DNA of 64,000 nt from Alistipes sp. (GTDB lineage Bacteria > Bacteroidota > Bacteroidia > Bacteroidales > Rikenellaceae), in assembly GCA_017629985.1 (NCBI GenBank), contig JAGBWD010000033.1:50163-114162 (forward strand), read 5' to 3'. Below, piece by piece: positions 37,827-45,903 of this stretch. The notes below the pieces were generated by a model that had not been told where the DNA came from, made no database searches, and saw only the letters and a list, made by a program, of their open reading frames with translations. How positions within the stretch are numbered: the stretch's first letter is position 1; each line of letters opens with the position of its first letter. Made by a program: the position numbers and the translations under genes.

Positions 37827-40628
37827 ATGAAAAGATTTTTTATGAACATTAAGTCTGTTGTTGTGATAGCAACAACTGCACTTGTTGCTCTCTCTTCAGT
37901 GTCGTGTCAGTATGATGACTCTGCACTTTGGGATGAGGTGAACAACCTAAAGCAGGAGCTAGCAGCCCTTCAGGAGAAGGTAGATAACGAGCTTGCTGCA
38001 ATTAATGAGCTTGTCAATGGCCTTGTAACTATCAAGGATGTTACACCACAGTCTGATGGCAGCAAGCTTATCACACTTTCGGATGGCGCAAAGATTACTA
38101 TCTACCCAAAGGCTGATGAGGTTCCAGCAAACATCGTTACCGTTTACTCTGAGGGTGGCGTGTTGTATTGGGCAATGTATGATGGCACAGGTCAGGCAAA
38201 GCCTATCATGGTTGGTAACAACATGATTCCAGTAGCCGATGTAGCTCCACGAACACAGGTTGTAGATGGTGCTATCGAGGTATCTTTCGATGGTGGTAAC
38301 ACTTGGATTAAGACTGGTTATACAGAGTCTGTTGCTGACAGCATCATCTCTGATGTTGAGGTTGTGTACTCTGATTGGCAGACAGACAGCGAGGGTAATC
38401 CTGTAGCTCTATACTTCAAGCTCACACTTGCTGATGGCTCTATCGTGAAGGTGGGTATGCAGAATGGTAAGCTTGTATTGCCTTACGATATGGTTTATGT
38501 ACCTTATGGCTCGGAGGTGCTCTTCGCTATTAATGTGGATGATGTTGCAGATTTCATGACTACAACACCACGTGGCTGGGAGTGTGAGGTAGAGCATAAT
38601 GCAAAGGAGAGTTCTATGGCACTTCGCTTCTACGCTCCAGAGTTTGATGCGGTGGAGAGTGGCGCTGCAGCACGCGAGGGCATTGTGAAGCTTATGGTAG
38701 TATTCAACAACGGCTCTTCAGCTATTGCAAGTATCAAGGTATCTACAAATCCTGCAAACGTATACTATACTTTGGAGGGTGTATATGTAGAGGTTGGCTA
38801 CGGCACTAACTATATCCTTTGTGGTATTATGCCTACTGCAAGCTTCAAGCTTGACACAATGGTAAGCGCTTGTGAGAAGATACTCACTGGTGGTACAAGC
38901 TCATACGTTTATCAGATGTCATTCATGGAGGAGAGAACAACATTCGTTAAGTATACCGATATGCGTTCACAGGGTGTTGCTGCTGGCACAGAGTATACAT
39001 TCTGGTATGTATCTCCACGTGAGAACGAGGCTGGCGATCTTGTAGTAAGTGCAAATGAGTTTATTCTCGATAGCTATGTTCACAGCTCTGCATCATTTAG
39101 TGTTACTACTCCATCGTTCTTCGATGTAGATGTTAAGTTTGATGTAGTAGGTTCGCAGGGTTATATGCTTGGCTATGCGAAGGCTGATGAGTTTGACGCT
39201 GCAGCATTGGCAGAGTACTACACCGAGAACTACGACTACCTAAATGCTACTCGTACCGATGTAAGCTACACAGGTTCGTTCCTTGAGCTTGTGGAGAGCT
39301 CATCAAAGCTCGTTAATGGTACAGAGTATGTATTGTGGTACATCGCAAAGAACAAGTCTCATGTGATTCTTGAGGAGAACGTGCTTTATTGGCCATTCAC
39401 AACCCAGGACTTTACCAATGATGGTACCCTCGAGATGGAGGTTGTAGGCGAGCCACAGATTGAGTATAAGGATATCTACGTTACTCTCGACTCTAATGGT
39501 GAGCATATGATGCTTATCTACAATGCTATGCCTTCATATATGGCATCTGCATACCCAGATGATACCTACATCGTAAATATGCTCCTTTCGGAGGGTGTGC
39601 GCACAATCACCGAGGAGAGCGTTGAGGCTCACTACAAGGGTACAGAGCCTGGTGAGAAGGTTACACTATTTGCTGTAGCTGTTGATAAGGATGGTAAGGT
39701 TGGTAAGCCTATGAAGAAGGAGTATACAACAAAGAATTTCGAGTATAACGACCTTGTTGTAACTCTTAACCTTGAGGATTATAAGGTAGATAATACACTT
39801 ATCTCTGTTGCATGTGAGGGCTCATCACACTTCAAGTATATCTACTGCTCTCTTGATGATAGCAAGTGGAAGGAGCTATACGGCGGTACTGCAAAGAAGG
39901 CAGGTGAGTATATCATCATGAATCCTAATGGTCAGGGTGTTTACGATACACAGAAGACAGCATTGGTTGATGGTAATATCTTCCTTAAGGGTCTTAATGT
40001 AGACACCGAGTATGTCCTTGTTTGCGTTGCTGTGGACGAGAACGATATGGTATCAACCCCTGCAACTATCTACTTTGAGCCTATCGCAAACATCGGTAAT
40101 ATGGTTAAGCGCAGCGATGCAAACTGGGCAGAGGGTAAGCCAGAGATTATCCTTGGCGCCATTACCGAGGTAGAGTTCTACAACTTCGTATGGTATACCG
40201 TACCACAGAAGGGTTATGTTGCATACTCTATGGTTGATCACCCATACAACCTTGTTAGCGACTACTATGGTACAAATGTAAATACTCCAGAGAAGCTTAT
40301 CGCATACATCGTTGCAGGTTGCGACAATGGTAGAAAGGATTGCGGTCATAAGTGCGAGTATTCAGAGAATGGTTACTCTCGCTCTTGGCAGGAGATGGAG
40401 GATCTCAATGGTGACGGCCGTATCGAGTCTCACGAGTGGGTAACTCACACAGAGGATAATCTTCCAGGTGTTTACAACTTCTACTTCTATGGTACAAAGG
40501 ATGAGCATCGTATCTACGTTACATGGGTAGGTGAGGATGGTAACTTCCACGAGCCATTTGTCTATAACCCAACAACAGACGAGGAGGAGGAGCTTAACGC
40601 AGTGAACTTCCCAGGCTATTTTGAGTAG
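37827..40628 (+). CDS. DUF4988-like surface lipoprotein
   Basis: About 933 residues with a lipoprotein signal (lipobox SSVSC). A short coiled coil follows (LWDEVNNLKQELAALQEKVD), then DGSKLITLSDGAKITIYP, the pattern of the Bacteroidales DUF4988 N-terminal module. The rest is a string of beta-rich, fibronectin/Ig-like units (YTF-WYV, YVLWYIA, YVLVCVA periodicities). Near the C terminus there is a Cys cluster (C-x6-C-x3-C in AGCDNGRKDCGHKC) and a canonical EF-hand loop, DLNGDGRIESHE, at 40401-40436. These suggest metal binding. The start is uncertain: ATGs at 37800, 37827 and 37842 all precede the same signal. No susC/susD neighbours are present. Ligand unknown. Confidence 0.75.
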   Translation: MKRFFMNIKSVVVIATTALVALSSVSCQYDDSALWDEVNNLKQELAALQEKVDNELAAINELVNGLVTIKDVTPQSDGSKLITLSDGAKITIYPKADEVPANIVTVYSEGGVLYWAMYDGTGQAKPIMVGNNMIPVADVAPRTQVVDGAIEVSFDGGNTWIKTGYTESVADSIISDVEVVYSDWQTDSEGNPVALYFKLTLADGSIVKVGMQNGKLVLPYDMVYVPYGSEVLFAINVDDVADFMTTTPRGWECEVEHNAKESSMALRFYAPEFDAVESGAAAREGIVKLMVVFNNGSSAIASIKVSTNPANVYYTLEGVYVEVGYGTNYILCGIMPTASFKLDTMVSACEKILTGGTSSYVYQMSFMEERTTFVKYTDMRSQGVAAGTEYTFWYVSPRENEAGDLVVSANEFILDSYVHSSASFSVTTPSFFDVDVKFDVVGSQGYMLGYAKADEFDAAALAEYYTENYDYLNATRTDVSYTGSFLELVESSSKLVNGTEYVLWYIAKNKSHVILEENVLYWPFTTQDFTNDGTLEMEVVGEPQIEYKDIYVTLDSNGEHMMLIYNAMPSYMASAYPDDTYIVNMLLSEGVRTITEESVEAHYKGTEPGEKVTLFAVAVDKDGKVGKPMKKEYTTKNFEYNDLVVTLNLEDYKVDNTLISVACEGSSHFKYIYCSLDDSKWKELYGGTAKKAGEYIIMNPNGQGVYDTQKTALVDGNIFLKGLNVDTEYVLVCVAVDENDMVSTPATIYFEPIANIGNMVKRSDANWAEGKPEIILGAITEVEFYNFVWYTVPQKGYVAYSMVDHPYNLVSDYYGTNVNTPEKLIAYIVAGCDNGRKDCGHKCEYSENGYSRSWQEMEDLNGDGRIESHEWVTHTEDNLPGVYNFYFYGTKDEHRIYVTWVGEDGNFHEPFVYNPTTDEEEELNAVNFPGYFE

Positions 40629-40646
40629 TCTGCAGTCATAGTAAGC

Positions 40647-40681
40647 AGAGATGCCACCGATGATTCATCGGTGGCATCTCT
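40647..40681. terminator. Bidirectional terminator
   Basis: A long perfect hairpin, AGAGATGCCACCGATGA paired with its complement around a 1-3 base loop, serving the lipoprotein gene (plus) and the DUF721 gene (minus, ending at 40702). Confidence 0.85.
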
Positions 40682-40701
40682 ATTTATGAGGCAGCTGAAG
40701 C

Positions 40702-40992
40702 CTATCGTATTATGATTGCGTTTACTATGCGAAACTTTGCTCTGTCGTTAAGGCGCATCATCAGCTCATCGCGGCGGTAGAACATCTCTTGTCGTGCCAC
40801 GCCCGAGGCGATACCTATGTATAATATACCTCGTTCTAGGCGAAACTCCGTGGTTAGCGATGCTATATGCTCCCCGACAATCTCCCGCCAATATTCAGGG
40901 AGCCTTCCCTCGGCGATTTGTCGCGCTATATATGGGCGCTCGAAAAACTCCTTTAGGATATCTCCTATAAGCTTTGGACTGTTGCGTTTCAT
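40702..40992 (-). CDS. DUF721 (DciA-like) protein
   Basis: A 96-residue protein with the DUF721 pattern: a short N-terminal helix, EYWREIVGEHIASLTTEF, then LYIGIASGVARQEMFYRRDELMMRLND. DciA proteins of this family load or control the replicative helicase DnaB (known for family members). It overlaps recF by 4 bases, a frequent arrangement for this family. Confidence 0.85.
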   Translation of the reverse strand: MKRNSPKLIGDILKEFFERPYIARQIAEGRLPEYWREIVGEHIASLTTEFRLERGILYIGIASGVARQEMFYRRDELMMRLNDRAKFRIVNAIIIR

Positions 40993-42080
40993 AGCGTTGA
41001 TGCTTTGCCCTCTGCAATGGTGAAGAGCTTGTACTCTGCACCCGCCTCACCAAGTGTGCGCTCTAGGCGGTGTTTGTTGCAGTCGGTGATGAATATTTGC
41101 CCAAACATCTCGCCGCTTACAAGGCGTAGAAGATGTGCTACGCGGTGCATATCTAGCTTGTCAAAGAGGTCATCAAGAAGCAGTATGGGCTTTTCGTTGC
41201 TCTGCTGCGCGAGTAGTGTGTACTCTGCAAGTTTTAGGGCTATGAGAAACGACTTTTGCTGCCCCTGCGACCCAAACTTGCGTAGTGGGTAGTCACCAAT
41301 GGTAAATACTATGTCGTCACGATGAGGCCCTACAGAGGTATACTCATTCACAAAATCCTTTTGTCGCGACTGTAACAGCTGCTCTAGAAGGGGTGTATGT
41401 TGCATGTCGGAGCGATACTCAAGACCTATTGTCTCGCGCTCCTGGGCAAGGATGCCGTAGTAGTGTTCTACAAGTGGCTGTAGCGCGGCAATGGTCTTTG
41501 TGCGTTCCAAAAATATTATCTCGGCACTCTGCGCTAACATATTGTCGTATATGAGCAACATCTCCTCCGAGGGGTTGTTCTTGAGGAGTTTGTTGCGCTC
41601 CTGAAGCGTTGTGTTATAGCGTATTAGCGCACTTAAGTATTGACGATTGGTTTGCGATATAAACCTATTGATATACCTGCGGCGCTCCTCTGCCGAGTCG
41701 CTGATAAGCGCTGTGTCGCCTGGCGATACTATAACAATGGGAATACCTCCAATGTGGTCAGATAGCTTGTCATACTCCTTGCCGTTACGCTTTAGTGTTT
41801 TGCCGCTGCGGCGTGTGTAGCTACATACTATCTGCTCGCAACGCTCATCATCGCGCGTGAAGCGACCATCTATGATAAAGCCCTCCTCGCCATGACGTAC
41901 ACTCTGCGTGTCGGTTATGGTGTGCATGGAGCGAGCCATCGATAGGTAGTGAACAGCATCCAAGATATTTGTTTTTCCAGCACCATTATCCCCCACAAAG
42001 CAATTTATGCCTTGTGACATAGATAGTTGCTCCTCGCAAATATTCTTAAAGTTTATAACAGATAGTCGGTCAAGTATCAT
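40989..42080 (-). CDS. recF: DNA replication and repair protein RecF
   Basis: A 363-residue SMC-like ATPase of recombinational repair; with RecO and RecR it loads RecA at gaps. The Walker A motif GDNGAGKT (residues 30-37) and the signature/Walker B region KFGSQGQQKSFLIALKLAEY followed by PILLLDDLFDKLD are clear. The partner genes recO and recR are not in this window. It is transcribed from the promoter at 42103-42132. Confidence 0.96.
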   Translation of the reverse strand: MILDRLSVINFKNICEEQLSMSQGINCFVGDNGAGKTNILDAVHYLSMARSMHTITDTQSVRHGEEGFIIDGRFTRDDERCEQIVCSYTRRSGKTLKRNGKEYDKLSDHIGGIPIVIVSPGDTALISDSAEERRRYINRFISQTNRQYLSALIRYNTTLQERNKLLKNNPSEEMLLIYDNMLAQSAEIIFLERTKTIAALQPLVEHYYGILAQERETIGLEYRSDMQHTPLLEQLLQSRQKDFVNEYTSVGPHRDDIVFTIGDYPLRKFGSQGQQKSFLIALKLAEYTLLAQQSNEKPILLLDDLFDKLDMHRVAHLLRLVSGEMFGQIFITDCNKHRLERTLGEAGAEYKLFTIAEGKASTL

Positions 42081-42102
42081 TCCTATAGTTGTCTATTAAT
42101 GG

Positions 42103-42132
42103 CAAAGATAATAAATAGTATTAAGATTTCAA
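42103..42132 (-). promoter_or_regulatory. Promoter for recF-DUF721
   Basis: On the minus strand TTG (42132-42130), 19 bases, TATCTTTG (42110-42103); recF begins 23 bases downstream. Confidence 0.75.
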
Positions 42133-42227
42133 CACTTCAGATTGTAAAAAAAGATTTCTGCCAAGTGTATCCTATGTTGTGATGCTAAATTTTTATGTGA
42201 ATATTATGTTTTTCAAATTATTTATTG

Positions 42228-42235
42228 TACTTTTG
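42228..42235 (+). promoter_or_regulatory. -7 box for the TPR / lumazine-synthase-like unit
   Basis: TACTTTTG fits TAnnTTTG, 56 bases before the start codon. The -33 element is not clear. Confidence 0.5.
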
Positions 42236-42291
42236 CAAGTTGATTAATCGAAACACAAGAACAATATAAATAATTAAATACTTAACTTATT

Positions 42292-42933
42292 ATGGCAAAC
42301 AAAGTTCAGAACCCAGAGAACGACATCATGGTCGAGACAAAGGGTAAGTTGGAGACATTCTTCGACAACTATGGAAACAAGCTCCTTTGGGCTCTTATCG
42401 CTGTGGCAGTAGCTGCTGTGGCTATCTATTTGGTTGTAAGCATCATCTCTTCGAACAACGAGAAGAAGGAGAACACTGCGCAGGCTGCTCTTACTGTAGC
42501 CATCACTACTGATGCTGCTGTTGAGGCGTACGTAGCTGTTGTTGATGAGTATGCAGGTACAAAGGCTGCAAATACTGCAGCATACATGGCTGGTGCAGAG
42601 TACCTCGAGGTTGGTGATCTTGAGAATGCAAAGGCATATCTAGCAAAGTATGTTGATGCAGAGGGCGCAGCAGGTGAGATTATCAACGCTCTTGTTCTCA
42701 CTCTTCGTGGTGATATCGCTGTTGAGGAGAATGATTTGCAGAGCGCTGTTGAGTTGTTCAATGCAGCTATGGCAGCAAGTGCTGATGAGGCTACCTACGA
42801 GAAGAATGCTCACAAGCTAGCGTTGGTATATGCAGCTATGGGTGACTCGGAGAAGGCACAGGAGACATATAAGGCTCTTGTTGAGAAGTATCCTAACCTC
42901 TTGCCAAAGTACGCAAAGAATATCTCAAAGTAA
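42292..42933 (+). CDS. Membrane-anchored TPR protein (YfgM-like)
   Basis: A 213-residue protein with an N-terminal cytosolic segment, one transmembrane helix at about residues 33-52 (LLWALIAVAVAAVAIYLVV), and a helical C-terminal part with TPR-like repeats (YMAGAEYLEVGDLENAKAYL; KLALVYAAMGDSEKAQETY). The layout matches the YfgM/AncA group, which assist envelope protein export (family knowledge). It precedes the lumazine-synthase-like gene by 20 bases and probably shares its transcript. Confidence 0.82.
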   Translation: MANKVQNPENDIMVETKGKLETFFDNYGNKLLWALIAVAVAAVAIYLVVSIISSNNEKKENTAQAALTVAITTDAAVEAYVAVVDEYAGTKAANTAAYMAGAEYLEVGDLENAKAYLAKYVDAEGAAGEIINALVLTLRGDIAVEENDLQSAVELFNAAMAASADEATYEKNAHKLALVYAAMGDSEKAQETYKALVEKYPNLLPKYAKNISK

Positions 42934-42953
42934 AATAACGAAATAGCTGTTAG

Positions 42954-43367
42954 ATGATGTCGCAAGTGGCTGTAAATATGAAGTTTGGCGTTGTTGTAGT
43001 CCATGAGTTTGAGGAGTACAACGAGCAAAACTTGATGCCCCTTGTCGATAGTCTGCAGATGTTAGGTTGCGAGGCGGAGAATATCGTAGTGAAGGTTGTT
43101 CCTACGGCTCACGATGTGGTTATCGCTACGCAGTTTATGGCGGAGTATACCGATGTAGATGGCGTGATAATCCTTGCCCCACAAAATCGTATCATGGGAA
43201 CTCTATCTGTGATGAATGGTATTGTTCAGCTTCAGATACAGTGGAATATGGTGGTGGAGATTGGTGGTGTAGAGTGTGCGGAACACATTGTAAATATGAT
43301 AGTTCTTCAGAATGAGATGGAGATGGAGGCTCCAGAGAATCGTAATCCTCGCCTTAACCTATCCTAA
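42954..43367 (+). CDS. 6,7-dimethyl-8-ribityllumazine synthase-like protein lacking catalytic residues
   Basis: This 137-residue protein aligns by eye with RibH through its middle: NMKFGVVVV, ENIVVKVVP, and FMAEYTDVDGVIILAPQNRIMGT correspond to MKFGIVV, ENIYVKHVP and LAE..VDAVIALGCVVRGDT. Substrate and catalytic positions have changed: the aromatic-Asn substrate motif near the start is absent, the P-G-S-F-E loop reads P-T-A-H-D, and the T-P-H segment with the catalytic His reads T-L-S. It is somewhat shorter than RibH and has a different C terminus. It is probably inactive as a synthase, and either neofunctional or decaying. The reading frame is intact, arguing for retention. Confidence 0.65.
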   Translation: MMSQVAVNMKFGVVVVHEFEEYNEQNLMPLVDSLQMLGCEAENIVVKVVPTAHDVVIATQFMAEYTDVDGVIILAPQNRIMGTLSVMNGIVQLQIQWNMVVEIGGVECAEHIVNMIVLQNEMEMEAPENRNPRLNLS

Positions 43368-43404
43368 TTCGTTGAGATTATGGTCTTAATGACCTCTCAA
43401 ATAT

Positions 43405-43441
43405 CACCCCAGATGAGTGTGTAACTTATCTGGGGTGTTTT
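43405..43441 (+). terminator. Terminator after the lumazine-synthase-like gene
   Basis: A 10-bp stem CACCCCAGAT/ATCTGGGGTG (arms 43405-43414 and 43428-43437), followed by T-rich sequence. Confidence 0.8.
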
Positions 43442-43519
43442 CGTTGTTGCACTAAATGTAGCCCCTGAAAGGTGTGATTCCCAGGTATAATATATCTCCA
43501 TATTTTTGTTGTAATTCGC

Positions 43520-43548
43520 TTGTGAATCGAGAAATTTTCGTACCTTTG
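43520..43548 (+). promoter_or_regulatory. Promoter abutting the alpha/beta hydrolase start codon
   Basis: TTG (43520-43522), 18 bases, TACCTTTG (43541-43548). The ATG is at 43554, so the mRNA would have almost no leader. Confidence 0.65.
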
Positions 43549-43553
43549 CATTT

Positions 43554-44318
43554 ATGGATAAGTGTTATACATACGGTGGCGTGAAGCTCGCTTACTCTAT
43601 TGAGGGTGAGGGAGATGCGTTGTTACTACTCCATGGCTGGGGCTGTGATAGAGGTATATGGAAGAATACCTTGGAGTATCTGTCGCGTTATTATATGGTC
43701 GTGGCAGTAGATTTTGCGGGCTTTGGTAAGAGCGAGGAGCCTCGCGAAGTGTGGGGTGTCGAGGAGTATACACGCTCTATAGAGGCTCTTGTTAAGGAGC
43801 TAGGTGTGGTGCGCCCAATAGTTGTAGGACACTCATTTGGTGGTCGCGTGTCGATACTATACGCCTCGCGTAATGAGGTGGCAAAGGTTATCCTCACTGA
43901 TGCCGCCGGCGTGAAGCCTCATCGCACATGGAGCTACTATCGTAAGGTCTACACCTTTAAGCTTATGAAACATCTGCTTCCGTGGCTCATCGGCCAGAAG
44001 AAGGCACAGATGCTCATAGAGCAGCGTCGCAAGGCCTCGGCATCTTCAGACTACAACCAAGCTACGCCTATGATGCGTGCCATACTATCGAAGTGTGTGA
44101 ATGAGGATTTGTGTGACCACATGCCACATATTAAGGCCCCTGTATTGCTATTTTGGGGCGATAAGGATAGTGCAACACCTATCTCCGATGCACATAAGAT
44201 GGAGCGTTTGATTCCTGATGCTGGTTTGGTGGTGGCACAAGGTGCAGGACACTTTGCAATGTTGGAGAGTCCCGAGTTGTGGAGAGCATCGCTAAAGTCA
44301 TTCCTTAAAATTGAGTAA
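43554..44318 (+). CDS. Alpha/beta hydrolase
   Basis: A 254-residue alpha/beta-fold hydrolase. The oxyanion region HGWGCDRGIW is near residue 27, the nucleophile elbow GHSFGGR near 97 (Ser99), an Asp is in LFWGDKDSATP near 205, and the catalytic His is in GAGHFAML near 230. The substrate is unknown. The next gene starts 3 bases later and encodes a MurF-like ligase, then a D-Ala-D-Ala-ligase-like enzyme, so the hydrolase may act on the product of those two (inference). The start is fixed by family alignment even though it lies at the transcript's 5' end. Confidence 0.88.
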   Translation: MDKCYTYGGVKLAYSIEGEGDALLLLHGWGCDRGIWKNTLEYLSRYYMVVAVDFAGFGKSEEPREVWGVEEYTRSIEALVKELGVVRPIVVGHSFGGRVSILYASRNEVAKVILTDAAGVKPHRTWSYYRKVYTFKLMKHLLPWLIGQKKAQMLIEQRRKASASSDYNQATPMMRAILSKCVNEDLCDHMPHIKAPVLLFWGDKDSATPISDAHKMERLIPDAGLVVAQGAGHFAMLESPELWRASLKSFLKIE

Positions 44319-44321
44319 CCG

Positions 44322-45881
44322 ATGTTAGTATTATCACATATCTTTTTTGTTGTGTGGCTCCTATTTCTGTGGGCTACGATGCGTTACTCGGTGCAGATGT
44401 TTCAGCAAAACTCTTACCGTGTGGAGCGTTATAACCGCTGGTTGAAGCAATCTGGGGAGTGGCGTATGCGTCCCAATATGGTGGCACTACTATCGGCTAT
44501 ACTCTTCACGGTGGCGTTACACTGGAGTACGTTGATGCTCTTTGGTCTATGGATGCTGATCATTGCCGTTGCGGAGTTCTCTATTAAGTATAAGTTGCCG
44601 GTGGTCTATACGATGCGTGTTAAGCGCCTTATAGCTACACGATTGCTCCTTACATTTGTTGTCGTTGCACTTGTACATATCTTTGCTGTGGAGTATACTC
44701 TTACGGCTATGATGCTCCTTACGTTCGACTATTGGACTATCGTGGCAAACGCTATAAACAAGCCTCTTGAGAGAGCAATAACACGATGGTATTACAACGA
44801 TGCTAGGCGAAAGTTGCGTGCTATGCCTAATCTGAAAATCATAGGTGTAACAGGTAGCTTTGGCAAGACCTCGACAAAGCATTTCCTCTATAGAGTGCTT
44901 TCGGAGAGGTATAATGTGCTTATGACGCCTGGAAACTTCAATACAACATTGGGCGTTGTACGTACCATACGTGAGCATCTAAAGCCACATCACGAGGTCT
45001 TTATTGTTGAGATGGGCGCAAAGCAGCGTGGTGACATCAAGGAGATTTGTGACCTTGTGAAACCTGCTATTGGTGTCGTTACATCGGTGGGTGAGATGCA
45101 CCTCGAGACCTTCGGAAGTATCGAGGGTGTGGCACAAACAAAGTTTGAACTTATCGAGGCACTCCCCGAGGATGGTATCGGCGTTGTAAATGTAGACAGC
45201 GTGGAGGCAAGAAGATATATTGAGCAGAGAGGCTTTAAGGTTACAACCTATGGCATAGAGAGTAGCGATGCCGATTATAGGGCTGTGGAGCTATCTTACT
45301 CACAGCTAGATACTCGCTTCTCGGTGGAGCATGATGCCGTGAAAGATGATAACTACGTCACACGCATCCTTGGTAGGGGAAATATCCTTAACATCACTGC
45401 GGCATTGGCCGTTGCCGAGGCCATGGGCGTTGGCATTGAGGCTCGCCGCCGTGCTGTGAAACAGATAGAGCAGGTGGAGCATCGTTTGAGTATGCGCCGT
45501 CAGGGTGGCATCACCATCCTTGATGATGCCTATAACTCTAATCCTACGGGTGCGAAGATGGCTCTTGAGGTTTTGGCAGACTTCGTAACCGAGGGTGCAA
45601 GATATGTGGTGACACCAGGCTTTGTGGAGATGGGTGCCAAGCAGTATCACAATAATAAGATGTTTGGTGGCGATATAGCATCATCTATGGCAGATAGAGT
45701 ATATATCGTAAATGAGGTTAATCGTGAGGCGATATATCGTGGCCTTCTCGAGGCGGGGTATCCCGAAGATAGAATTACTCTAGTAGCGTCATTTAGTGAG
45801 GCTATGGCAGATTTGCAACCGCGTCTTAAGGCAGGGGATGTTGTGTTGTACGAAAATGACCTGCCCGACTCATTTAAGTAA
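44322..45881 (+). CDS. Membrane-anchored MurF-like ligase
   Basis: A 519-residue Mur ligase-family protein with an extra N-terminal region of about 150 residues holding several hydrophobic helices (around 2-20, 50-70, 75-92, 108-140). The ATP loop is GVTGSFGKTS at 175-184. The second signature is NFNTTLGVV with EMGAKQRGDI, as in MurF-type ligases. DDAYNSNPTG near residue 401 is the conserved MurF motif. Normal MurF adds D-Ala-D-Ala to UDP-MurNAc-tripeptide and has no transmembrane part; this is a distinct subfamily. The partner gene downstream is Ddl-like, 22 bases away. The substrate is not known. Confidence 0.82.
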   Translation: MLVLSHIFFVVWLLFLWATMRYSVQMFQQNSYRVERYNRWLKQSGEWRMRPNMVALLSAILFTVALHWSTLMLFGLWMLIIAVAEFSIKYKLPVVYTMRVKRLIATRLLLTFVVVALVHIFAVEYTLTAMMLLTFDYWTIVANAINKPLERAITRWYYNDARRKLRAMPNLKIIGVTGSFGKTSTKHFLYRVLSERYNVLMTPGNFNTTLGVVRTIREHLKPHHEVFIVEMGAKQRGDIKEICDLVKPAIGVVTSVGEMHLETFGSIEGVAQTKFELIEALPEDGIGVVNVDSVEARRYIEQRGFKVTTYGIESSDADYRAVELSYSQLDTRFSVEHDAVKDDNYVTRILGRGNILNITAALAVAEAMGVGIEARRRAVKQIEQVEHRLSMRRQGGITILDDAYNSNPTGAKMALEVLADFVTEGARYVVTPGFVEMGAKQYHNNKMFGGDIASSMADRVYIVNEVNREAIYRGLLEAGYPEDRITLVASFSEAMADLQPRLKAGDVVLYENDLPDSFK

Positions 45882-45903
45882 CTATTAAACAAGCTATATA
45901 ACG

